Shown here: positions 11,167 to 22,676 of the stretch, one piece after another
How the letters are laid out: every line of letters starts with the position of its first letter
Numbering within the stretch: the stretch's first letter is position 1
Origin: Garcia nutans
Taxonomy: Eukaryota > Streptophyta > Magnoliopsida > Malpighiales > Euphorbiaceae
Reading direction: 5' to 3'
Length of the DNA stretch: 64,000 bases
Assembly: GCA_947685225.1 (NCBI GenBank)
Contig: CANTUV010000031.1
Span: 67,127,001-67,191,000 of the forward strand
The notes under the pieces: model-generated
Database searches by the model: none
Told to the model about the DNA's origin: nothing
Seen by the model: the letters and a program-made list of their open reading frames with translations, nothing else
Program-made: the position numbers and the translations under genes

Positions 11167-12840
11167 ACTACCCCACACTTAAAACTTTGCTTGTCCTCAA
11201 GCAAATTCACATGGCATAAATTAAAAACTCAAACAACCTTAACTATAATTCCAGCATATAGATGAAATACTTTAAGAGTCAGACATAAATAATTGCAATT
11301 TCCTTCAATCAAGGATTTTCTTAACTCATTCATTAATCCAAACATACAAATCTTATCTCTCATATAAGTGTTTCACTCGATTTCAAAGGCTAATCACTCA
11401 AACCACTCATGAGTGCATACTGCCATAAACTTGCTTAATTATCCAATCTCCCTCACTGATTTTCTCAAGAAATAATCCGAAGGTCTTTTATTTGGATGTA
11501 ATAGGGCTAAGGTGCAGGTGTGAGAAAAGGCATTTAAGCTGGAGCATCAAGAAATAGAGTATCTAAATTAGACAATACTATTGCTAAGAAACTCACAACT
11601 CCCTCAAATGGCATACTCACCAATCCTTAATAATCTTACATACTTGCACACTAAAAGAAAAGTACATGAGTCAACATTCCTCTAATGCTAGAAAATATAT
11701 GAATTGTGTATATATATATATATATCTTCTTCTTTTTTTTTTCTTTCTTCTTCTTTTTTTTATTTTATCATCATTTATATATATATATATATACAAAATA
11801 TAAACTTGCATAGAACATCTAGCTTAAAATGTAGAGGAAAGGAATAATCAACTCTTAATCCAACACAATGTGCAAAGTATGCATTTCAACCCCAAATAGC
11901 AATACCATTTTTTTTTTACTTACCCCACACTTTGAAATAAACTACCCTATTGTCAAATCATAAAACTCCATTCCTTAATGCATAGGTATGATGATAATAA
12001 GAACATGTTAAGTTGAGAATTGTGTTGATCAAACAAGAAACGGTCAATGGCTCAACTTGGCTCACTAAGGAAATCAATATTAAGGGTAGTCTTTTTAAGC
12101 TAAAGGGATTAACCTAATTTGCCTTCATCATTTTAAAACTTGAGATTAAATCATAATGTGAGTTCAATTAGTATGCAAAAGCAAACTCTAGAAATGCAAC
12201 ATCATGAAGGCGCACACTTAAGAAAAGAAAATCAACTGATAATAATATCAAATTATGAGGCTCAAAATTTACACAGGTGGGTTCTCTAAGATTTATATGT
12301 CATAAATTGCAGAATGTGAAAATTGATCCTGAATGAATTCAAATGCTCATTTCTATGCTGATACTAAAGTCTCAACTATAATGCTAGAATCACAGAAAGG
12401 ATCAATAAATTTTCAACAATTATGCCATGCACAACACAATAAAATAAACAAAACAAAACAAAAATTAAAGAAAAGCCAAAAGACTACCCCACACTTTAGA
12501 ATTTACAATGTCCTCAATGGAAAACAAGAATAATAAAGAAAAAGAGTTTAAGGACAACCTGTTTTCCATCGTACCCTGGTGAGGCAAAACCTAACTTTCA
12601 AACACAGATGTTCAAAAACAAAATGCAAGAGAGCTTTAGGGTTTCTATTTATTTAAAATAAACATAAAATCAAAATTGCAAAATATAAAATTATAACTAT
12701 GAAAAAGAAATTCAAACTAATGGGTTGCCTCCCATTTAGCGCTTCTTTAAAGTCATAAAGCTGGACATCATGCAAGGCTTAAGGATCATGGATCAAAGTG
12801 CTGTCAATGATCCTCACTTCCTGAAATCCTTCATTGTATA
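11167..12840 (-). other. E2 3' noncoding region
   Basis: About 1.7 kb without a gene between the integrase remnant and the 3' LTR. It is conserved with 34570-36010 of E3, including the purine-rich GGACAAGCAAAG block next to the polypurine tract and a variable (AT)n/(CT)n patch near 11709-11795. The ~1.9 kb that in E3 carries an extra palindrome array and ORF is missing here; about 250 bp takes its place (12595-12840). Confidence 0.75.
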
Positions 12841-12842
12841 GT

Positions 12843-15466
12843 TTAACTCTGTCTATTTGCTCTAAGAATCTTATTGGTTCTAGAGTTAAACAATTCAATG
12901 GCACCAGAAGGACATACCTTAGTTACCTTGAAAGGACCACTCCATCGAGATTTGAATTTACCTGGAAGCAGACGGAGGCGAGAATTAAAAAGTAAAACTT
13001 TCATACCTGGACTCAACGTCTGATGCCCAATAAATCTGTCATGAAGTGCTTTAGTGTGATCCTTATAATTCCTCGAGCTCTCATATGCCTTTGGGTTAAG
13101 GAATCTTTGGGTCTTCCCCACTGGTTTAGCTCCCTCTTCTAAAGTCAGTGTCAGCTCCAATTTATCTGGGGAGTCTGTCTGCAACACAACATCTGAAACA
13201 ACTGCTTCAACACTATTAATTAAAGAACATTCCTCATATAAAGCAGTTGTGGGAATAGGAGAAGTGTTAAAAATAGAAAATTCAACAGTTTGCCCTAAGA
13301 CAGTCATTGACAACTTACCATTTTTAACATATATCAAGGTGTTGGTAGTTGTCATAAAAGGCCTACCCAGCAGAATAGTGTGTGCAGATGGTGAAGAGTT
13401 ATTTCCTTCCATGTCAAGTACTATGAAATCCACAGGCACTATTAACCCTCCAACCTTAACTAACACATCTTCTACAACCCCTTTCGGGAATCTAAAAGAC
13501 CTATCAACTAATTGCAACGCCATTTTTGTCGGTTTAAGCTCCCCTAGTTCTAATTCTTTAAACTCAGAATAAGGCATTAAATTTACACTAGCTCCTAGAT
13601 CACACATGCCTTCAGTCCCCTTTCCATTCCCCACAGTAATTTGAATTAGAAAGCTACCAGGATCCTTTAGCTTGGGAGGTAGTTTATGCTGCAGAACAGC
13701 ACTAGCTACCTCTGAAACTATCACCTTTTCATTCGTCTCATACCTCTTTTTCTTGGTGATTACGTTTTTGAAGAACTTGGCATAAGCCGGTATGTTCTTT
13801 ATTGCATCCAGTAAGGGTAAGTTAATACTTACCTTAGACAGCATGTTGAAGATGTTAGAAAATTGCTTATCTGTTTAATCATCCTTCAACCTGCTGGGGA
13901 ATGGTATAGGAGGCCGGTATGGATTGCTTGCCTTATGTAAATCTGCTGAAAGGGATTTCTCCCTTGATTTATCTCCAGCACCTTGGTCCTCTAATTCTCC
14001 TTCCTTCTTGTTCCCTTGGTCACCTGCATTCACAGAGTCATTTTCAACATTAGTGTTAATTACCTTACCACTTCTAAGAACAGTCACTGAATGTGCCTGC
14101 TCAGGTGACTTGGAAATTTCCCCTTCTGTTGAATTTGCATCTGTTGTGCAAGTTGTCCTACTTGAGTCTCCACTTTTTTAAAAGATGCTTCTAATGAATC
14201 CAACCTCTTATTAGTCATCTCTTGATTTTGAGCACTGACTTTGATGAAAGCTTGTAAACTTTCCTCCAAGCTCTCTATCTTAGACTACCCTTGATTTGAG
14301 GATTGACCCTGCTGTTGGTTCTGTCTCTGAAGAAAATGGAAAGGCTGCTGAGAATTATTTGTTGCCCAAGAAAAATTTGGGTGATTCCTCCAACCAGGAT
14401 TGTATGAATTTGAATAAGGATCATTCCGAGCTCTTGGTTGAAATCCCCCCATGACATTGACTTGCTCAGCTTCATTCCCATATGATTCATATGCAGAGGG
14501 GCAAATGTTTGCTCCATGCCCGAAAGTTCCACAGATTCCACACACTTCTTGAGTAGATGAAGAAATATTGTTCTTCATGTTTAGCATCTGAACCTGCCTT
14601 GTCAACTCAGCTATTTGACTAACCATTTCAGTATTGGCTTCCAGTTGATTCACCCCTTTACTTCTTCCCCTTACACTCTTTTGTTGAGAATTAGCTCCCA
14701 ACATCTCAAAGATCTCATAAGTCTCATCAGCTGTCTTTTCTCCCATGGCTCCCCCAGCTGCATTATCAACAGTGTTCTGAAATTGCTGGGTTAGACCATC
14801 ATAGAAAAACTGATTAAGGAGTTGAAGTGGGTAATGATGATGCGGACACTGGATCAATAGCATCTTAAATCTGTCCCAAGCCTCATGAAATGGTTCTCCT
14901 TCAAATTGAGAGAATGTAGCAATCTTCCCTCTCAACTCAGCTGTCTTTTGATGTGAATAGAACTTGCCCATGAACTTGTTATAAACTTTCTCCCAAGTTG
15001 TCAGTGAATTTTCAAGCAACATCATGAGCCAGCTCTTTGCCCTATCCTTCAAAGTATAAGGGAAACATCTCATCCTCAACTGATCTTCTGTTAGTCCTCC
15101 CAAAGGAAAAGTGTTGAGGTTGGAGTAGAAATCCCGAATAAAGTTCAAAGGATCTTCATTTGGAACTCCATAGAATGATGGCAGCATGTTGTAGTGAATG
15201 TTCTTCAACTCATAATTCCTTGCTGCATCTGTCAGTCTTATGCAAGAGGTGGAAGTTCCAATGACAGGTCTAGCAAAGTCTCTCATCGTTCTTTGCCTTT
15301 CTTCGGCCATTTTAACTAATTGTGCAGAATCTGACTCAAATTCAGAAGTGTCCTCCTCTGTATCAAATCCGATGTAGAGCTCAAACTCTTCTCGGCTCCT
15401 TTTCACTCTTTGAATTTCTGGAATGAATGGATATAGCTCTCCTTCGAGTGATCTCCTGCCTTGCAT
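12843..15466 (-). pseudogene. E2 gag-protease fused to integrase C-terminus, broken
   Basis: The start at 15466 (MQGRRSLEGELYPF) begins an Athila-type gag: DFARPVIGTSTSCIRLTDAA, then the retrotrans-gag core with FPYTLKDRAKSWLM and a CGICGTFGHGANIC zinc-knuckle-like motif. A stop at ~14282, a one-base deletion near 14103 and a stop at ~13875 interrupt it. The aspartic protease has the active-site block MCDLGASVNLMPYS and VLLGRPF-like ILLGRPFM. At about 13096 the sequence passes without a break from the end of protease homology into the integrase tail (KAYESSRNYKDHTKALHDRF, then FNSRLRLLPGKFKSRWSGPF). RT, RNase H and the integrase catalytic core are therefore missing, and E3 has the same junction. 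Product: at most gag and protease. Confidence 0.88.
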
Positions 15467-15593
15467 AAACAGAATTTTTCTAGAAAAAGAAATTATTAAA
15501 AACAAAAGACAAGTAAAATAAAATAAAAATAGTGAAAAATAATCTAAAATATATATATTATTTTTTTTAATAAACAATTTCGCCAATTAGCCT

Positions 15594-15610
15594 CCCTGGC
15601 AACGGCGCCA
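15594..15610 (-). other. E2 primer binding site (tRNA-Asp)
   Basis: The minus strand reads TGGCGCCGTTGCCAGGG, complementary with one mismatch to the 3' end of plant tRNA-Asp, six bases inside the LTR end. This primer is typical of Athila elements. Confidence 0.85.
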
Positions 15611-16999
15611 AAAACTTGTTGCACTCAAATTAACTCCACCACAAAGCGTCACTCGCAAGTATATGAGGTAGCTGTAGCAAAGGTGATCACCCCAAAGTTG
15701 TCTCACAAGGAAGCTAAAGTGACTAATTGATTATCAAACTCAAAGTAACAAGTAATGAATAAATTTAAATTGCTAATCAATGAAAAGGTTTAATTGAAGT
15801 TTAAAACGATAAAAATAAACAAGAGCTGATGTTTTGATTCACTTGATAAAAGGGGTCTAGGGTTTACATTCTCTACTACTGATATGTATGAACGGTTATT
15901 CCTCTTAACTAATTTAATTTCAAAGATTAAATATCAAACAACTCAATTAATCAAGTCAAGGAAATAAGCTCTCGCATTCAAACCTCTTTCAACTAATCTT
16001 GTTATAATTGAAATAATCTTTTTAATAGGTTATATTTCTAATTCACCTAAGTCCTTAATTGAATTGTTTCAGCATTAGACTTCATCTCTCAATCCATCAT
16101 CTAATACCTAAATCACAAATTGGTGGCCAATCAATTATATGTTAACAATATTTCATTCAATCAAGGCTAAAGAAATTATTAGCTAAGAGAATAACCAATT
16201 CATAAAATCATAGCAGATCCATACAAACCCTAGACTAGATTAAATTAGTTCATGATGCAAACAAACATATTCATCTCATTAATGTTCAGAGAAATCAAAA
16301 TAGACATGATAATATCCATAAGTTCAGTTCCAATGAAAATAAAGAGACAAAGTTCAAGAACAAAACCAAGTTACAAACTCCTTGAAGCTTCTGAAGAATC
16401 TCTTGTTCAATCTTGCAGGAAGGATGAATCAATGGCATGAACAATCTAATCTAGCTAGTTTTTATCCAAAGTGTAATTAAAATCAAAGAAAAACAAGTTA
16501 ACAAAACCCTAACTCTCTTTACGGCTGAAACCTCTCTCAAAATCGCCAACAGTCCCAAACCCTAAGCTCTCTTTTTCCTTTTATATGGAACATCGCTTTA
16601 AAAATCCGCTGCGTGATTTGTTCATGAGGGACACGGCCAAGTCAGATGTGACTTGGCCGTGTGAGTGGTTTTTGGAGGGACACGGCCACAAGACTTGGCC
16701 GTGTCCCTTGCCTGTGTCTGCCTCTGCTTGTTTCTCTTCTTTTTCTTCTTTAGTTGAGTGACACGGCCAGGTGACTTGGTCGTGTCCCTTGCTTGTGTTT
16801 GCCTCTGAGAAAATTGCTCTTCTTTGCTTTGGACTGTTGCCTGTGTCATCTTCTGTGCCTTGAACTTCCTTTTATCTTGGTATAAGTATTCGACCAGATA
16901 TTGATGAAATAGCAAAAGGTGAGGACAAATTATAAATGGAAAAGAAGCATCTTTTATTACTTTAATTATTTTTTTATACTAACAATACACTTTCTGAAT

Positions 17000-18202
17000 T
17001 GACAAATGCAAAATCTATGGCAGTCAATAAGTGTAACGTGTAGGCCAGCTTTGCCTCAGCCGATCCAAGTAGGCTTCAGTCAAGCAAGGCATGTCTAAGT
17101 TGGGAGCAAAGTCAGAATCATGAGGCTCAGCTCCATACTGACGGCCAAGTCGGCGAGGATCATAGCATGTACCTTGAGCATACATCAAGTATGTCTGTAT
17201 GGTGTACGAGAAATCTTCCACCAAGGTACCAACCAATGAATATTGACTTCAGAGAGCGAATGGATCTAGTCAACCCAGTCAGCATATGAAGAAGCAAGAT
17301 GGATTAGCTTCTTAGCAGAATGATGATGTGGCAGGTATCTGGCAAAATCCATGGATGGAGTATCAAGCAAACAAAGACGCTCCTGAAGCCAAATCTGTGA
17401 AGAAAGAATTAAATTTAAAAAAAAAGAGTCCGCTAAGTTGAAAACCCGTAAGGGCAGCTTAGGAAAAAATTAGGACAGCTCACTAGTTTCAAAAACTTGC
17501 ATGGGCGGACTAGGCAAAAGTTAGAGAAATAAAAATAAAAAGAAAACCTAAGTTGAAAACCCGAAAGGGCAGTTTAGGTAATTACCTGAAGCAGCAATGG
17601 ACTTCCCATCAGTCTCTTTGGCAATCCTAATTTAAATCAGTCTAATCCAACTAAGGACTCGGCTAAGATCACAGGTACCGGCGAAAGCCTCCTTCCATTT
17701 GATCCATAATATCCAATACTCGTGGATCAATATCGCCGTCAGACAAAACAAGCAAGAATTGGCCGAGCAAGCAAAGACAAAGCATGCGTCCCCATGCCTT
17801 AGTAGGGGCCAAATGAGAGAGACAAAAGTCAATCAAAGGAGCAAGTAAAATTTTTTCACCTCTCATCAACCGAAGAACTTCGGGTTTTGAAATTTTAAAT
17901 AATATCTGCATCTTCTGTTGAGTCTTGGAAATCAATGTGGGTAATGCCATTTGTTAATTACTTGGATATCCAAGGATGGCCTCAAATTCTTCAATCAAGG
18001 GACATATTTCAAAACCATTAATTCTAAATACCCTAGAATCCGTATTCCAAAAGGAAGCCACGACATGTAAGAAGGAGTGGTCCAATTTAACATTTTGAAA
18101 ACATTTTAAAATATCAAGTTTTGACCATGAAATTTACTTCCAATGAATGTCATCCATATTCTTAAATAGAATTTTTATTCTCTTTGAATGATGCTCGGTC
18201 AT
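17000..18202 (-). pseudogene. DUF7745-like plant transposon-associated gene, degenerate, with intron
   Basis: From a possible start at 18202 (MTEHHSKRIK) one can follow homology through FWNTDSRVFRINGFEICPL, FEAILGYPS, VLRLMRGEKILLAPLIDF, LLVLSDGDIDPRVLDIMDQM, then, after a frameshift near 17690, PVPVILAESLVGLD and GSPLLLQ. A GT at ~17586 opens an intron, and the next exon resumes with IWLQERLCLLDTP near 17395. Stops occur in two places upstream and one downstream. Known: this wording (FWDPxxRVFRF..E.CPTLEEF, PVPxILAET..GL) belongs to plant proteins named DUF7745 or putative plant transposon protein; the exact family name is my recollection. It sits inside an E2 LTR as inserted DNA. Function unknown. 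Confidence 0.65.
17426..17580 (-). repeat. Repeated motif inside the DUF7745-like intron
   Basis: The motif CTAAGTTGAAAACCCG-N-AAGGGCAG occurs at 17434-17462 and 17549-17578, with a diverged third copy at ~17480-17515. Each copy is itself partly palindromic (CTAAG...CTTAGG). Confidence 0.55.
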
Positions 18203-18880
18203 GGTGAATGAATAAAGAAAAAATTTAAACTATTAAAAGGAGTCTTCACGTAGAAAGAAAAAGAATGTTGGTTTATGTATTAAAATATGGCATGAAGGGT
18301 GATTTATATAGAAGAAACAAACCTTTTCCAAAAGTGAAATGGAAAAGGTGATGGGAAAGGATAAGACCACATGGCATATGGAAAGGAATTAGTGGCAATT
18401 TACTTTACCACGTTGGATTGGGTTTAGCAAATGATGTGTATTCTAAAATTATGATGTACGTTAATGATAAAAAAAAAAGAGTTACAGTAAAGAGGGAAAT
18501 TGTATATTTTTCATTATTGTACAATGCTTTACAATTGCTAAAATATTTACATATCACTAAGAGGGTGGTGGTAGGTCACCAAATAAAGACTTGAAAAAAT
18601 CGTCACCTGTTGGAGGAGGGGGCACATCACTCATCCCGAGTCCTCTTGAAGCAGGAACACCAAAATTTGGCAAATTACTCATCCCGGGATCACCCAAAGG
18701 GGGGAGCACCAAAATCCCTATTAACTTAAAGTTTCGATCCGTCATGGTCCTCATCATAAGCAAACGAAAGGATCTCATGGTCATCAGTCTGGGGCCCTCT
18801 TGATGAAGAAGCACCGGGATCCCTCATCCCCTAAAATCGGAAGTCTCAAAAATGTTGTTGAGATTGATGATATAAACTTT
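18203..18880. other. Noncoding filler between pseudogene and LTR remnant
   Basis: No gene is recognised. On the minus strand 18814-18557 encodes a Pro-rich, acidic peptide tail (PPPPTGDDFFKSLFGDLPPP) that could be a decayed exon; this is weak evidence. Confidence 0.35.
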
Positions 18881-19189
18881 CAACCTAAAGCAAAACTTCA
18901 AACAAACTTTAAACAAAAAGCAAATAAACAATAACCAACAAAACATAAATACTATACTAAAAACTAGATAAAAAATGACATAAACACTGAAATAAACTAA
19001 AACTACCAAAATTAACAAAAACACTAAATAAACCGATTTAAACTAACAAAATACCTAAATAAAACAATAATTATTATAATAAACAGGACACAAATCTATA
19101 ACAAAAACTAATAAAACACAAGCCACTAGCCATGTCTCACCTAAAGGGTAAAGTCAAGAAGGACCAATCAAAGAAAGAAAAGAAATAGT

Positions 19190-19430
19190 AGGTGACACTG
19201 GCAGGCAACACGGCCAAGTCACTAGCCGTGTCACATGACACGGCCACAAGCTTGGCCGTGTCCCGTCCTAAGCCAAGAATAAAGAAGAACCAAAGGAAAA
19301 AACACAGAAGCTGACACACCCAGGAGACACGGCCAAGCCACTGGCCGTGTCACTCTCATCTTCAAAGAACAAAAAATACCAGAGGAGAAACAGAAGATGA
19401 CACACTCAGGTGACACGACCATTTACCTGA
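19190..19430 (+). repeat. Orphan ACACGGCC palindrome array
   Basis: Four to five hairpins of the Athila type (for example CACGGCCACAAGCTTGGCCGTG at 19242-19261 region) in the orientation of E3, beside but outside the E2 LTR. It ends about 55 bp beyond the stop of the PMD gene. It is probably a fragment of another Athila-like LTR; the rest of that LTR is not present. Confidence 0.75.
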
Positions 19431-21436
19431 GAAGTACTGACCCCGAGATGTGGAACAGACTCTCCTGCAGCACTATGATGTTCTTCTTAATCTCTACCCT
19501 CATTTTCATCAGAAATCTCCCTCACACCAACAGGAGATACATCAAATTTCAAGAGTCTTCTTTGAATGAAACAGGCATAAAATGGACCCGGTAAGTGGAG
19601 AAATGACTCGGCATCATAACCATACCGGTTCGACCACCATGCATCCTCCGGCATTGACATAATATTTAAAGTATATTCCGGGATTTGCATCGGAAATCTC
19701 TGCCGCTCTGGACCGAGAAACCATTCATAAACTCTCTCCCCGAGAAACCAGCCACTAGACACGGGGCCAGCAATAATTCGGCGAGAATGTTGGAAAGACA
19801 GTGCAACCCTTATCAAAGGAGACCAGTTTGCTCGCTCTTCTGGGCTCCACCAGGCCAAATTCACCTGCAAAATAACATAAAGGTAAGTAAAACTTTCACA
19901 TAAAATTTAAAGCATACTAATGTTATTTTACCTGGTCCCAAGTTAGGTGGCTCAACACATAGCGGTGAGTATGCACATGATGAGAGCTGGGAACGTCCAC
20001 ACGATCAGACAACCAGTAATTTAATCTCAGATACCCGATTATCTCTCGGGAAATACCGGGTACCCTCACGAGGTTATGTTCATATGCCCATACCTATAAC
20101 AATAATAGTAAAGATTAAATCCATGCAAGAAAAAGTAGAAATAACATTGGTGAAGGAAAAGAATACCTCGACAACCGCCATCAAGCCGACAAAAGACTTC
20201 TTGTTTCTGCAAAGCTTATCAAGACCATGGTAAAGACACGCGAGACCAGCTTCACCCCAGCCAGAAGATGGTACCATTCTGAGATAAGAAAGGGCACTCA
20301 ACACTGACAAGAGAATGGAGGATTCAGTGCTGCTTAAGATGGTCGATCCGAGCAGATATAATAAAAATCCTCGAGCATACTGTTCGGTCGTGTCTCTGTC
20401 AACCCGTCCTTCGTAGTTCATCCAATAACTATGAATTGGCTTGATTTTTTTCTTAAAAGGCCCTTTATATGATGGTTCCATACCATTAATTCCTGAATTT
20501 CTTCAAATGTTAAAAGATTGTTGGTCAGGGGAACCGGAGCACCATCATATCGAAGGCCGGTAATGGCAATAAAATCGACCGGACCAATTGTCATCTATAA
20601 CATCCTCTGACAATTCTTATATAAAAACTATCAGAGAATGTTATTCGATAACTTTCCACGCTCTAATCAATTCAGAGAAAACTCTCATCATAAATAAAAA
20701 TTTTCAAATAATAATACAATCTGTATATCACAACACTTATAGGTCCAAAATTTAGAACAATTTCCAATAACTCAAATAATCCGAATAGAAATTATCAATT
20801 AGATAAACTTCATAAGTTCATCAAATTAAATAAATAAACAATAAATTTTTTTTTATGATACTCATTCACTAGAATCTCAAACTTCATTCTCTAAATACAT
20901 ATATCCTTTTATGTTTACAAATTTATACAATTTCTCAAATCGCCAAACTGAAGTATCTATATACATTTTATAACTTATGAATACAATAAACACAAGATCT
21001 TCATCTATTCTTATCTTGCTCTGATGTCCTGATACCTGCGTGTCAGAAAACAGTTCTAACACGCTAAGCAAAGCTTAGTGGTGCTTGTATACACATATTT
21101 TATCACTTAATATTAAAGAAATATACTTATGAAAATATAGTAATAACACTTAGTTTTAAGAAGTATTTCAATATATGAACTAATTTTAGTAACAAATCAA
21201 TATACCATGTTGATTACACAAAGTAATAGCTATCCCTGTATAAAAGTTATCATATAATACAATACTTTCGGTACTACAACTTGTCTCGTTAAGAATCATT
21301 TTATTTAAGACTTACTTTCTCATTTGATAGTATTGTTCATAATACGCTTATTTTATTTTTCAATAAGTCTTCCTTTTCAAGTTCATATATAGGATCATTT
21401 CATTCAATCTATATTTTTCAACACTTACATCATGAT

Positions 21437-21570
21437 ATACACTTTCAATCATTTGATATACTTTGGAGCACTTTGTATCTCACCGCATTATATACACTTT
21501 AAATCATTTGATATACCTTGGAGCACTTTGTATCTCACAGCGTTATATACACTTTCAATCATTTGATTAA
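21437..21570. repeat. 55 bp direct repeat in the solo LTR
   Basis: Two full and one partial copies of a ~55 bp unit beginning ATACACTTTCAATCATTTGA and containing TTGGAGCACTTTGTATCTCA. Confidence 0.7.
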
Positions 21571-22160
21571 TTCAATACATTGAGCATAACATTTCCATTA
21601 CGTTCATTAGAACTTTCACTTGTAAGCATTAATATGTACATTACCACTCACTTTTACACTATAACACAATACTTCAATTTCAAGTAATTGACTTATATTA
21701 TTATTTTACATTTCTTTCATTAGTCATAACTATCATGTTCACATATATTTTCTTAATTATGCCCATACATACTAAACTTAGATCATAGGTTTGGATAACA
21801 TGTTAGTGTAGCAATCTGAATGCCAGATCTCAAGCATTTATAATGGCAATTATGCCCACTATCACTAATAACACAATATGTCTATTAATGGCACGAGGTG
21901 CCCACTATCACTGTGGCTATCCATCCTCTGGTTAGCCATTCAATCCAAAGCTAGATATAAATTTAATATGATTTGGGCAATTCATTAATTTTGATGAACA
22001 CTACAGTGTTTATTTCATTTCATTGGTACTATACTCTTATCAACATTTGATATGATCTATATGTGTGTCACTTATCTAAAGTTTATCACTCGTTTTCATA
22101 CGTTTAACACATTAACACAAAAGTATTGACTATACACATATTAGTCTCATGTCATTGATT

Positions 22161-22290
22161 AACACTCACTTGTTTATATAAACACTCACTTGTTTATATC
22201 ATTTCACTTGTTTATATCATTTCACTTGATTATATCATTTCACTTGTTTATATCATTTCACTTGTTTATTTCATTTCACTTGTTTATATC
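22161..22290. repeat. 18 bp minisatellite in the solo LTR
   Basis: About seven tandem copies of ATTTCACTTGTTTATATC with single-base changes. Confidence 0.8.
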
Positions 22291-22483
22291 ATTTCATTGG
22301 TACATTACTCTTAGCAACATTTAGTATGATATATATATATGTCACTTATCTAAAGTTTCTCACTCTTTTTCGTACATTTAACACATACACATGAATTCTC
22401 AATACAAAAGTATGAATTATTCACATATTAGTCTCATACTAGGCCCGTAGATGACAAAATACAAGCCAAAAAATACTATTTAG

Positions 22484-22676
22484 GTCCCCACGGTCGTGGC
22501 ATCAAAACCCCACGACTGTGGGATAGCAAACAAGTCTGTCTAATTTTCTTTAATACCCCCACGGTCGCGGCCTTCAAGGGCCATGGTCGTGGCATTTAGA
22601 ACTGCTCTGTTTTATCGTAATTTTTGAAGGCACAATCCCACAGTCGTGGCCCTCCTTTGCCATGACCGTGGCACAC
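22484..22676. repeat. Three paired CCACGGTCGTGG motifs in the solo LTR
   Basis: Three pairs at about 22487-22522, 22556-22594 and 22635-22673. Each pair holds two copies or inverted copies of CCACGGTCGTGG/CCACGACTGTGG separated by 7-10 bases. The motifs are GC-rich in AT-rich DNA, similar in layout to the Athila-type arrays but different in sequence. Confidence 0.75.

Larger units (their letters stand above)
9497..19118 (-). mobile_element. E2: non-autonomous Athila-like Ty3/Gypsy element
   Basis: Minus-strand element: 5' LTR 15617-19118 (interrupted at ~16887-18880), tRNA-Asp primer site 15594-15610, gag-protease joined to an integrase C-terminus (15466-12843), a long 3' noncoding part, a polypurine tract (GTGTGGGGTAG, 11167-11180 region) and 3' LTR 9497-11166. 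RT, RNase H and the integrase core are absent. The primer site and gag/protease wording place it in the Athila lineage. The five bases outside the two ends (TACCA; CAAGC) do not match, so the right boundary has been rearranged or the LTRs are not an original pair. E3 is a close relative. Confidence 0.85.
15617..19118 (-). repeat. E2 5' LTR, interrupted at 16887-18880
   Basis: 15617-16886 matches the 3' LTR from 9497 to ~10845 and 18881-19118 matches 10931-11166. Between them lies about 2 kb of unrelated DNA, and ~80 bp of LTR present in the other copy is lost. It also lacks two palindrome units found in the 3' LTR. The array here covers 16628-16795. Confidence 0.8.

Noticed and set aside
9492..19123. 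Target duplication for E2
   Set aside because: TACCA on the left and CAAGC on the right do not match.
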